DNA from: Bacteroidales bacterium UBA5281
GTDB lineage: Bacteria > Bacteroidota > Bacteroidia > Bacteroidales > Lentimicrobiaceae
Length of the DNA: 56,053 nucleotides
Direction of reading: 5' to 3'
NCBI GenBank assembly: GCA_002410555.1
Contig: DHSR01000037.1
Location: forward strand, 1-56,053
Below are positions 1 to 6,741 of this stretch, one piece after another (within the stretch, counting starts at the first letter, position 1; each line of letters starts with the position of its first letter). The position numbers were made by a program, and so were the translations under genes. Under the pieces are notes generated by a model that was not told the DNA's origin, searched no databases, and worked only from the letters and a program-made list of their open reading frames with translations.

Positions 1-1005
1 TGCACTTGGCCGGAGGCTTACGGAACTTCTTCCCTTAGCTGGCAATATCTGATGGGAAATGGTAGTAATCATCCGGGAACAGCACATTCAGGCAGTTACA
101 ATGCATGTCTGAAGGATGCAACTGCGGCATCAACAAAAACCCTGCTTATTTCTCCACCGCTTAATACTACATTGTTGTCAGATCCGGCACTTAAATTCTG
201 GCTCACGCAACAATACTGGTCAGGGGATCAGGATGAACTCCGGGTTTTTTATAAAACCGGCATTAGCCATCCCTGGATATTGCTTGCTGAATACTCCGGT
301 AACATTGCCTCCTGGACGTCAGAGCAAATATCTTTACCCGAATCTTCCCCAAACCTTTTCATTGGATTTGAGGGTAATGCCCGTTACGGATACGGTGTTT
401 GCATAGATGATATAGAAGTAAGCGGTTCGCCATTACACACATTAAATCTAACTGTATTTCTTGAAGGACTCTTTAATGGCAGCGGATTAAACAAAGCATC
501 AAATGGTTCAGGTTCAGCCTTTGAAGGTGACACCGCCGATAGGATAAATATAGAATTCAGGGAAAGCTTTGCTCCTTTTAATATTTATGGTGATGCCATT
601 GTTACCTACTTATCTCAGGCAGGCGAAACAACTCTATCCCTGCCCTCCGAACTCGTTGGCCCCTATTATATTGTTGTAAAACACCGCAATAGCCTTGAGA
701 CCTGGAGCAGTGAACCAGTAATTTTTGGAGGATCTAATATCGATTATGATTTTACCAGTTATGCCGGCAATGCATTCGGGAACAACCTGAAATATTTATC
801 AGGGAAATACGTTATTTTTGGTGGTGATGTTAACCAGGATGGCATAATAGATACAGAGGATATGTCACCCGTAGACAATGCAGCAGCAGATTTTCAAAGT
901 GGATACCTGGTAACTGATGTAAATGGAGACGGAGTGGTCGACACCGCAGATCTCTCTTTGATTGAAAACAACTCCGCCTTATTTATCGGCACATTGCGAC
1001 CTTAA
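1..1005 (+). CDS. Secreted adhesin-like protein with dockerin-like C-terminus (5' partial)
   Basis: The frame is open from base 1, so the gene begins upstream and the ATG at 52 is probably internal. The first half resembles a jelly-roll 'choice-of-anchor' or cleaved-adhesin domain, ending in a CIDDIEVSG-like strand. A second module begins near base 440 (VFLEGLFNGSG). The C-terminus carries two EF-hand/dockerin-like calcium loops at bases 826-861 (DVNQDGIIDTED) and 916-951 (DVNGDGVVDTAD). This arrangement is common in exported Bacteroidota proteins. I see no type IX secretion sorting domain after the loops, and the protein stops shortly after the second one. The catalytic or binding part would lie upstream. 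The stop codon sits inside a 14-bp palindrome (997-1010). The gene converges on the DUF302 gene with an 18-base gap. Confidence 0.8.
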   Translation, partial: CTWPEAYGTSSLSWQYLMGNGSNHPGTAHSGSYNACLKDATAASTKTLLISPPLNTTLLSDPALKFWLTQQYWSGDQDELRVFYKTGISHPWILLAEYSGNIASWTSEQISLPESSPNLFIGFEGNARYGYGVCIDDIEVSGSPLHTLNLTVFLEGLFNGSGLNKASNGSGSAFEGDTADRINIEFRESFAPFNIYGDAIVTYLSQAGETTLSLPSELVGPYYIVVKHRNSLETWSSEPVIFGGSNIDYDFTSYAGNAFGNNLKYLSGKYVIFGGDVNQDGIIDTEDMSPVDNAAADFQSGYLVTDVNGDGVVDTADLSLIENNSALFIGTLRP

Positions 1006-1023
1006 GGTCGTCATCACTTAGAG

Positions 1024-1500
1024 CTATTCTATGATAAATACCTTTAAAATCAGTTCAGTGTCATTAAATGCTGCCGTCATGGTTTCACCGGCCAGACCAC
1101 CAATAAGTGGCGCGAATGCGGGTGCATTCATGCGGGAGAGATAGGTTTTACCATTCTGCTTTTGATATACTGATATCCGGCAGGGCAACATTGGAGAAAC
1201 CAGACGGTATTGGTCGGCACTTAATATTTTATAGGCATGAGCAGCATTGCACACCTCAAGCACTTTTACCGGTAAAACCTCTTTCCCGTTTTTGGCCATG
1301 GTTTCCTGCAGATTCAGGGTAGAGGTTACCTTCCATCCGGCTTCAGCAATAGCGGCGTTAAGTTTTTCAACGGTTTCATCAAAACCATAACGGCTTTCAT
1401 TTTCAAGCATAACAACAGGTTGTTTCATGGTGTGGGTCTGGGCGTTTAAGGTGTAACTCGTCACTAAAAGGACAAGCATCAGCATAGTTTTTTGTTTCAT
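1024..1500 (-). CDS. DUF302 family exported protein
   Basis: A 158-residue protein with an N-terminal signal peptide of about 20 residues ending in NAQ. The mature part fits the DUF302 family: an opening strand with 'SRYGFDETVEKLNAAIAEAGW', a 'KVLEVCNAAHAYKIL' segment and an 'MLPCRISVYQKQNGKTYLSR' strand. Family members are small alpha/beta proteins of unknown biochemical role, often found with redox or thiol-stress genes. It is the last gene of the minus-strand thioredoxin operon, 15 bases after the thioredoxin stop. The position suggests a role in periplasmic redox homeostasis, but this is inference. The start chosen gives a well-formed signal peptide. Confidence 0.8.
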   Translation of the reverse strand: MKQKTMLMLVLLVTSYTLNAQTHTMKQPVVMLENESRYGFDETVEKLNAAIAEAGWKVTSTLNLQETMAKNGKEVLPVKVLEVCNAAHAYKILSADQYRLVSPMLPCRISVYQKQNGKTYLSRMNAPAFAPLIGGLAGETMTAAFNDTELILKVFIIE

Positions 1501-1515
1501 GGTTATGTTATTGGA

Positions 1516-1935
1516 TCAGGCGCTTGCATTCACCTGTTTCATTAAAAAATCTTTGGGTTTTATTCCAACAAAGCGGTTTATTTCCTTCCCATTTTTGAAC
1601 AGAATAAGTGTAGGAATACCTTTGATGGAGAATTGTTGTGATACGGATGGAAAATGATCCACATTAAGCTTGGCTACCCGCGCTTTAAAGTCCTTATTTT
1701 CGGCCAACTCATTAAGTGCAGGTCCCATCACCTTACAAGGCATGCACCATTCGGCCCAGAAATCGACCATAACCAGGCCCTTGTTTAGTTCCTGTTTAAA
1801 ATTTCTATCGGTCAGGGTCACTATTTGACTGCTTTCGGGAACTGCCCCCATCTTTTTCATGCGTTGCCACGAATAAACCATGTAAATGGCAAAAGTGAGA
1901 ATCAGAGCAATTACTGCTATCAGGATGTAAGACAT
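1516..1935 (-). CDS. Membrane-anchored thioredoxin
   Basis: A 139-residue protein. Residues 3-22 form one hydrophobic helix, followed by a basic stretch (QRMKK), so the thioredoxin domain is tethered to a membrane. Which side it faces is not certain; the anchor looks like an uncleaved signal anchor. The domain has WCMPC at residues 63-67, with Met in the place of the usual Gly, and the cis-proline at residue 108 (KGIPTL). The fold is otherwise standard. The start codon lies 1 base after the trxB stop, implying tight co-expression and probable reduction by that reductase. The gene is followed closely by the DUF302 gene. Confidence 0.88.
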   Translation of the reverse strand: MSYILIAVIALILTFAIYMVYSWQRMKKMGAVPESSQIVTLTDRNFKQELNKGLVMVDFWAEWCMPCKVMGPALNELAENKDFKARVAKLNVDHFPSVSQQFSIKGIPTLILFKNGKEINRFVGIKPKDFLMKQVNASA

Positions 1936-1936
1936 A

Positions 1937-2902
1937 TTACAGAGCTAAAGCGGATGAATGATGTTTTGATTTCAACTGATGGAGATAGTTGGAAGCAGCA
2001 AGTGCAGCAACGGTACCGTCGCCTACTGCTGTAGTTACCTGCCGGTAGCGTTTGGCTATTGAGTCTCCTGCAGCATATACTCCCGGCACCGAAGTAGCCA
2101 TATCGGGGGCAACCACAATCTCATTCCATTGATTCAAATCTACCATTCCCTGCAGAAATTCAGTGTTGGGCACATACCCGATAAAAATAAACACTCCGTC
2201 TGTTTTAAAGTTCCCGGTAATTCCGGTATTCAGGTTTTTGATGTCAACACTCTCCAGTTTGTTTTCGCCATAAAAAGCGGTAATGGTTGATTCCATTACA
2301 AAATGAATTTTGGGATTGGCTTTTGCTTCTTCCACGGCATAATCAAAGGCCTGGAAATGATCAAACTGATGTACAATGGTAACTTTGGAAGCATATTTGG
2401 TCAGCGAAACGGCTTCTTCAAGCGCAGAATTGCCTCCACCAACCACTACAATTTCCTTATCGGTGAAAAAATCACCATCGCAGGTGGCGCAATAAGAAAT
2501 TCCACTGCCTTTAAATTTTGATTCTCCGGTTACATTCAGTGTACGTGACCGGCCTCCGGGGGTAAGTATAATGGTGTTGGCGGTGTAGGTGTTCCCGTCA
2601 GACAGTGTCATTTGCTTTACCTCTCCTTCCATATTTAAATCCAAAATATGGGTATTGCTTTTAATATCACAGCCAAATTTCTTGGCCTGTTGCTTCATTA
2701 TGTTGGACAACTGATATCCCGATATACTTTCCACCCCCGGATAATTCGCAATTTCATGAGTAAGAATCATTTGTCCCCCGGGCATACCATCACTTACAAG
2801 AAGCGTTCTTACCCTGGCACGGGATAAATATATGCCGGCAGTTAATCCGGCTGGGCCACCACCGATAACGATGGCATCGTAATGCATTGAAGTGTTCATC
2901 AT
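1937..2902 (-). CDS. trxB: Thioredoxin reductase (NADPH, FAD)
   Basis: A 321-residue low-molecular-weight thioredoxin reductase, the usual length. It shows the FAD-binding GGGPAG at residues 14-19, the active-site CATC at 138-141, the NADPH-binding GGGNSA at 155-160 and the C-terminal FAD motif 'AAGDSIAKRYRQVTTAVGDG'. It moves electrons from NADPH to thioredoxin in the cytoplasm. The start is uncertain between Met1, Met2 and Met6; all lie before the first beta strand. It lies between two thioredoxin-fold genes, 85 bases downstream of the unusual CGRMGPMC protein and 1 base before the anchored thioredoxin, so it is likely to serve both. Confidence 0.95.
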   Translation of the reverse strand: MMNTSMHYDAIVIGGGPAGLTAGIYLSRARVRTLLVSDGMPGGQMILTHEIANYPGVESISGYQLSNIMKQQAKKFGCDIKSNTHILDLNMEGEVKQMTLSDGNTYTANTIILTPGGRSRTLNVTGESKFKGSGISYCATCDGDFFTDKEIVVVGGGNSALEEAVSLTKYASKVTIVHQFDHFQAFDYAVEEAKANPKIHFVMESTITAFYGENKLESVDIKNLNTGITGNFKTDGVFIFIGYVPNTEFLQGMVDLNQWNEIVVAPDMATSVPGVYAAGDSIAKRYRQVTTAVGDGTVAALAASNYLHQLKSKHHSSALAL

Positions 2903-2987
2903 TTATTTATTCCAGTAAAAAAAATTAAAGCTAACTCAAAAGCTGGAAGTGTTTCTTCCAACTTCTGAGAGTACTTAATTCGAAATT

Positions 2988-3344
2988 TTAATTAACCGTT
3001 ACCGGCTCAAATTCCTTATCGAGGATACTACGTACCTGGCTGGCACTCTGAATGCTCGAAGTGGCTTTAACCAGTTTGCCATTTTTATAGTACATGGTAA
3101 ATGGAATGCCCATAAAGCCGCGTACTTCAGGCGCATTACGTATAACATGTGCTTCAGGGTTATCAAATTCCATATCAGCAAATTTTACGTGTTTGTATTC
3201 ATCCTCCAGGTCTTCCATAATTCCATAAACCGGAATACACATGGGACCCATCCGTCCACAGCAAATCATAACGTTCTCATTTTCATTGATGAGCATTTGA
3301 TGCTCGGCTGCGGTCATTACATGGTGAAGATTGGTGTAAAGCAT
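2988..3344 (-). CDS. Thioredoxin-like protein with CGRMGPMC site
   Basis: A 118-residue cytoplasmic thioredoxin-fold protein without signal peptide. The fold is supported by a C-terminal GIPFTMYYKNGK strand that includes the cis-proline (residue 81). The active-site region is altered: instead of WCxxC it has CCGRMGPMC, with cysteines at 28, 29 and 36, so the outer pair is C29-x6-C36. No tryptophan precedes it. As far as I recall, similar sequences occur near trxB in other Bacteroidota, but no function is established to my knowledge. It could be a thioredoxin reductase substrate, a sensor, or a metal-binding form. It sits between osmC-like and trxB in the same operon. Confidence 0.8.
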   Translation of the reverse strand: MLYTNLHHVMTAAEHQMLINENENVMICCGRMGPMCIPVYGIMEDLEDEYKHVKFADMEFDNPEAHVIRNAPEVRGFMGIPFTMYYKNGKLVKATSSIQSASQVRSILDKEFEPVTVN

Positions 3345-3428
3345 GATTTTTAGTTTTAAATTTGTTTTATTATTGATTCAATTCCAAAAAACCGGAAAAA
3401 TATTCCGTATTAATTTAGATGGCTTCAG

Positions 3429-3866
3429 TCAAAGATGTTTCAGCAGTTTCTTATCCAGAATAGAAATTTCGTGGGTAATCGTCATCATCTTTCTGTACAT
3501 GTGTGATACACCACAATAGCGTTCCTGGGAAAGGTCAACTGCTTTGTTGAGTTTCTCAATTTCAAGGTTAGTTCCTGCAAATTCATAAACTATGTGCATG
3601 GATTGATAATGCTTGGGATGCTCTTCGGTCATATCCGCTTCAATGCGTATATTGAAATATTCCGGATACACGCGCATCTTTTTTAAGATGGAAATAACAT
3701 CCATACCGGTGCATCCGGCCAGTCCGGCAAGCAACAATTCTTTGGGACGTGGGCCACCATCCTGACCGCCAACTTCGGCATTGGCATCCATAATCAGGTG
3801 ATGTCCGTTCACCACGGCATCAAACTGCATATTTCCATTCCATTGAGTATTTACGTTGTGTTTCAT
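3429..3866 (-). CDS. OsmC/Ohr family peroxide-detoxifying protein
   Basis: A 145-residue OsmC-fold protein. The two redox cysteines expected of the family are visible: C52 in 'LLLAGLAGCTGMDV' and C118 in 'SQERYCGVSHM'. OsmC and Ohr proteins reduce organic hydroperoxides with thiol or lipoyl reductants. The sequence resembles the YhfA-like branch more than true Ohr, so the substrate is uncertain. It is the first gene of the minus-strand redox operon and has a near-consensus promoter (3887-3917) immediately upstream. The divergent MarR/OhrR-type regulator strengthens a role in peroxide response. Confidence 0.88.
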   Translation of the reverse strand: MKHNVNTQWNGNMQFDAVVNGHHLIMDANAEVGGQDGGPRPKELLLAGLAGCTGMDVISILKKMRVYPEYFNIRIEADMTEEHPKHYQSMHIVYEFAGTNLEIEKLNKAVDLSQERYCGVSHMYRKMMTITHEISILDKKLLKHL

Positions 3867-3886
3867 AGTCCTTTATTTTGATGCTG

Positions 3887-3917
3887 CAAAATTACTCCAG
3901 CCTTTCTTACCAGCAAA
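3887..3917 (-). promoter_or_regulatory. Promoter of the osmC-trx operon
   Basis: Read on the minus strand, a -33 element TTTG (3914-3917) is followed by exactly 19 bases and the -7 box TAATTTTG (3887-3894), matching the Bacteroidota consensus TTTG-N19-TAnnTTTG. The box lies about 20 bases upstream of the osmC-like start codon. This is the best promoter match in the window. Confidence 0.75.
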
Positions 3918-3938
3918 GTCTTTTGACGGCGACGTACA

Positions 3939-3976
3939 CAACCTCAGGATTGAGGTTGCTCAACTTTTTTGTTGAG
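3939..3976. promoter_or_regulatory. Two adjacent inverted repeats, candidate operators
   Basis: A perfect inverted repeat CAACCTCA-GGAT-TGAGGTTG (3939-3958) is followed directly by CTCAAC-TTTTTT-GTTGAG (3959-3976). They lie between the osmC-operon promoter and the marR gene, about 22 bases upstream of the osmC -33 element. They could be regulator sites. A weak hairpin role cannot be excluded. Confidence 0.4.
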
Positions 3977-4084
3977 ATAGAACGAGTCAACTTCATTTAA
4001 CCGGTAAAGTGTGTTAGCGATGGTCGGGATTTTTTTCCTGATATAACCAACTTTGTTAATGTTATGTTAAACCGCAACAAAAAT

Positions 4085-4102
4085 TTGCTTGTACATACAA
4101 CA
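4085..4102. promoter_or_regulatory. Candidate MarR operator, copy 1
   Basis: The 18-base sequence TTGCTTGTACATACAACA holds imperfect dyad symmetry (TTGTA-CA-TACAA). It lies across the -33 region and spacer of the marR promoter, where a bound repressor would block transcription. The exact reverse complement occurs at 4747-4764, upstream of the oxidoreductase gene. Confidence 0.55.
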
Positions 4103-4116
4103 ATATTATATTTTTG
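4089..4116 (+). promoter_or_regulatory. marR promoter
   Basis: TTG at 4089-4091 and the -7 box TATTTTTG (TAnnTTTG) at 4109-4116 are 17 bases apart. The box ends 7 bases before the ATG at 4124, so the transcript would have almost no leader. Confidence 0.6.
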
Positions 4117-4123
4117 TATCCAC

Positions 4124-4549
4124 ATGAAAGAAAAAACTTCACCTTATTGCCATTGCCTTTACTATTCAGCCAATGCACTTTCGCGACTGATTACAAAAAT
4201 ATCAGACGAGGAGTTTGCTGCTACAGGTTTGACATCATCTTCAGCATTTATAATGATGACGGTGAATAATCATCCGGGCATATCGCCTAAAGAAATCAGC
4301 GAAATAATGTTGTTGACTCCTTCAACAGTTACGCGTTTGCTCGATAAGCTTGCGCATTCGGGGTTGCTTACACGCGAACAGAAAGGGAAAAATATTTTCA
4401 TCTCTCCTACTCCTTCCGGAAGGGAACTGCATCAGAAAATCAAAGATTCCTGGAAACGCCTGTATGAAAGATATACCAGCGTAATTGGAGAAGATCAGGC
4501 CAGAAAACTTACTGCTTTACTCACTGAAGCCTATGCTAAACTAAGCTAA
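4124..4549 (+). CDS. MarR family regulator, OhrR-like
   Basis: A 141-residue winged-helix regulator. The frame is open back to 4064, but the ATG at 4124 is preferred because the promoter -7 box ends just before it and the protein then aligns with MarR proteins. The helix-turn-helix and wing are in 'GISPKEISEIMLLTPSTVTRLLDKL' and the basic 'REQKGKNIF' loop. Near the N-terminus is C9-H-C11-L-Y, which reproduces the C-x-x-L-Y spacing around the peroxide-sensing cysteine of OhrR. It is divergent from the OsmC/thioredoxin operon and probably controls that operon and itself through peroxide-sensitive DNA binding. The sensing role is inference from the cysteine and the context. Confidence 0.85.
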   Translation: MKEKTSPYCHCLYYSANALSRLITKISDEEFAATGLTSSSAFIMMTVNNHPGISPKEISEIMLLTPSTVTRLLDKLAHSGLLTREQKGKNIFISPTPSGRELHQKIKDSWKRLYERYTSVIGEDQARKLTALLTEAYAKLS

Positions 4550-4603
4550 TTGTGAACAAAAGCAATATTGAGTCCGGTCTAAAAAGGTATAAAATAAAAA
4601 AAT

Positions 4604-4695
4604 GCCATTAAAACACGAAGACACCAGGTTGCACAAGGCTTTGTATATTAGTGATTAAAACTTGTTGAAGCTTTTTTTCTTTGTGCCTTAGTGGC
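4604..4695. repeat. Small intergenic element with imperfect terminal inverted repeats
   Basis: The left end GCCATTAAAACACGAAG (4604-4620) and the reverse complement of the right end (4679-4695, GCCACTAAGGCACAAAG) match at 13 of 17 positions, enclosing an AT-rich 58-base core. The 'cacgaagacac ... ctttgtgccttagtggc' pattern resembles dispersed repeats that I recall from several environmental bacterial genomes. It codes for nothing visible. Confidence 0.5.
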
Positions 4696-4746
4696 AAAAA
4701 GGGAATTTTAAACTAAGCTCAACATTTGAAAAAAATTAAGTCAGCA

Positions 4747-4764
4747 TGTTGTATGTACAAGCAA
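4747..4764. promoter_or_regulatory. Candidate MarR operator, copy 2
   Basis: TGTTGTATGTACAAGCAA is the exact reverse complement of the 18-base site inside the marR promoter (4085-4102). It lies 108 bases upstream of the oxidoreductase start at 4873. No clear TAnnTTTG box was found nearby, so its position relative to a promoter is unknown. Confidence 0.5.
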
Positions 4765-4872
4765 GTATCTGAAATAAGGGTTTATTAAGACCAGATTTAA
4801 TCAGATGCTGCCGTCGGAACAAGCCGAACAAAGACGCTAAATTGAAGTAGGCGACCAAAAAAACCAAAAACC

Positions 4873-5559
4873 ATGAAAATAACCATTTTAGGAACCGGCA
4901 CAGTAGGTCAGACTGTTGCGGCCAAACTTCGCCAACTTGGATATGAAGTAAATCTCGGTACGCGCAATCCAGAAGAAACCTCTGCCCGAACTGAAAACAA
5001 TCCAATGACCGGCCAGTCGTTTGTTGAATGGCACAAGCAATATCCAGAGGTTAAACTGAAGAAAAATGCGGATGCAGTTAAAGGAGCCGATCTCATTGTA
5101 AATGCTACCCAGGGAGGCGCATCCATATCTGTGCTCAGTGCAATAGGAAATTATCAGCTCCGTGGCAAAGTACTGCTCGACCTTGCCAATCCACTGGATT
5201 TTTCCAAAGGTATGCCACCCACGCTTTCGGTATGCAATACCCATTCTCTGGCAGAGCAAATCCAGGAAAAGTTTCCTGATTTGAAGGTAGTCAAAGCGCT
5301 CAACACCATGAGTGCTTCTATCATGGTGAATCCATCGTCCATCAATGGAGTACACACCGTTTTTGTTAGTGGCAATGATGCCGAAGCCAAGAAATCAGTC
5401 ATTGATTTGCTCAAATCAATGGGTTGGGATAAAAAGGACATCATAGATCTGGGTGATATCTCCACTGCCAGAGGAACAGAAATGCTATTGCCGGTCTGGC
5501 TAAGGTTATGGGGTACTTTGGGGCATGTAAATTTCAATTTTCACATCCAGCGGAACTGA
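4873..5559 (+). CDS. NAD(P)-binding oxidoreductase, F420-dependent-reductase-like
   Basis: A 228-residue single-domain Rossmann protein. The N-terminus has the dinucleotide loop GTGTVG (residues 7-12), followed after the second strand by 'LGTRNPEE', typical of NADP-preferring members. Later segments ('ADLIVNATQGGASISVL', 'DLANPLDFSKG', 'VVKALNTMSASIM') match the NADPH:F420 oxidoreductase/ProC-like family. True F420 use is unlikely in Bacteroidota, so the electron acceptor is not known. A copy of the marR-promoter sequence lies upstream, suggesting the same regulator. A strong terminator follows. Length and ends look intact. Confidence 0.82.
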   Translation: MKITILGTGTVGQTVAAKLRQLGYEVNLGTRNPEETSARTENNPMTGQSFVEWHKQYPEVKLKKNADAVKGADLIVNATQGGASISVLSAIGNYQLRGKVLLDLANPLDFSKGMPPTLSVCNTHSLAEQIQEKFPDLKVVKALNTMSASIMVNPSSINGVHTVFVSGNDAEAKKSVIDLLKSMGWDKKDIIDLGDISTARGTEMLLPVWLRLWGTLGHVNFNFHIQRN

Positions 5560-5584
5560 TGCATACCTCCGCTTTATCCTTTTC

Positions 5585-5631
5585 AGGGGATGAAGCCGCA
5601 GTGCTTTGGCTGCGAGTCATCCCCTTTTCTT
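5585..5631 (+). terminator. Rho-independent terminator after the oxidoreductase gene
   Basis: A perfect 9-bp stem AGGGGATGA (5585-5593) / TCATCCCCT (5617-5625), with an inner 5-bp CGCAG/CTGCG stem, is followed by TTTTCTT. It insulates the oxidoreductase gene from asd. Confidence 0.8.
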
Positions 5632-5665
5632 GTAAATTACCTGAATCAGGGTGCTCAAATATTTG

Positions 5666-5673
5666 TACTTTTG
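5666..5673 (+). promoter_or_regulatory. asd-ribF promoter -7 box
   Basis: TACTTTTG matches TAnnTTTG and lies 55 bases upstream of the asd ATG, just after the preceding terminator. No convincing -33 TTG is seen. Confidence 0.5.
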
Positions 5674-5728
5674 CAGGCCGTCTGTTGTCTTTATACCCTA
5701 TGGGTATCGGTTTAAATCATTCAAAACT

Positions 5729-6736
5729 ATGAAAATTGCACTTATTGGTGCCACCGGCCTGGTGGGCAGAATGATCACAACAGTGCTTGAAGAAAGCAAA
5801 TACATACCTATTACGGCTATTTCGGAATTTATTCCTGTAGCCTCCGCAAAATCGGTAGGCAGCGATATTCATTTCCATAACCGTAACTATAAAATAAAAT
5901 CCATGGCAGAGGCACTGTCTCTGAATCCTGATGTGGCATTATTTTCAGCAGGTTCAGAGGTATCCAGGGAATTCGCTCCTGCTTTTGCTGCCCAGGGTTG
6001 TTTTGTAATTGACAACTCTTCTGCGTGGCGCAATGATGAGGAAATTCCCCTGGTGGTGCCGGAAGTGAATGCCCACACCATAACGGGGGAGCAGAGGATA
6101 ATAGCCAACCCCAACTGTTCAACCATTCAACTTGTAGCAGTAATTGCGCCTCTTCATCGAAAATATCACATCAGGCGTTTAGTGATTTCCACCTATCAGA
6201 GCGTTACAGGTACCGGCGCCAAAGCAGTGCAGCAGCTTGAAAATGAGAGGCGGGGCATTAAAGGAAGCCGGGTTTACCCCCATCCTATCGACCTGAATCT
6301 TTTTCCCCATGGCGGCACTTTTCTACCTAATGGCTACACCACAGAAGAGATGAAGCTGGTAAATGAAACCCGAAAAATAATGCAAAGCCCCCAACTGCAT
6401 ATTACCGCCACGGTGGTGCGTGTTCCGGTTACCGGTGGTCATTCCGAAGCGGTAAACATCCAGTTTGACCAGCCTTTTGAAATGGATGAACTGCTCAAAA
6501 CCATTGAATCATCCACCGGGGTGGTATTACAGGATGATATTGACCGTGCCGTTTACCCCATGCCCCAACTGGCTCAGGGCAGGGATGAAATATTTGTGGG
6601 CAGGGTGCGCCGGGACGACACCCTTGAGTTTGGTATAAATTTGTGGATAGTTGCCGATAATCTGCGTAAAGGTGCCGCTACCAATGCAGTTCAGATTGCA
6701 GCAATTCTCCTGAACAATGAACTGCTTAAAGCCTGA
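5729..6736 (+). CDS. asd: Aspartate-semialdehyde dehydrogenase
   Basis: A 335-residue enzyme that reduces aspartyl-4-phosphate with NADPH to aspartate semialdehyde, the branch point to lysine/diaminopimelate, threonine and methionine. The NADP loop GATGLVG is at residues 8-14. The catalytic cysteine is C130 in 'NPNCSTIQ', and the acid-base histidine is H238 in 'RVPVTGGHSEAV'. The frame is open to 5651, but the ATG at 5729 is chosen because it starts directly with the first beta strand and the promoter box overlaps the earlier candidate. ribF follows after 5 bases, so the two are probably co-transcribed. Confidence 0.95.
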   Translation: MKIALIGATGLVGRMITTVLEESKYIPITAISEFIPVASAKSVGSDIHFHNRNYKIKSMAEALSLNPDVALFSAGSEVSREFAPAFAAQGCFVIDNSSAWRNDEEIPLVVPEVNAHTITGEQRIIANPNCSTIQLVAVIAPLHRKYHIRRLVISTYQSVTGTGAKAVQQLENERRGIKGSRVYPHPIDLNLFPHGGTFLPNGYTTEEMKLVNETRKIMQSPQLHITATVVRVPVTGGHSEAVNIQFDQPFEMDELLKTIESSTGVVLQDDIDRAVYPMPQLAQGRDEIFVGRVRRDDTLEFGINLWIVADNLRKGAATNAVQIAAILLNNELLKA

Positions 6737-6741
6737 CTTGC

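Noticed and set aside
997..1010. 14-bp palindrome over the stop codon of the first gene
   Set aside because: CGACCTTAAGGTCG is perfect, but it has no loop and no T-run; it is too weak to call a terminator between the convergent genes.
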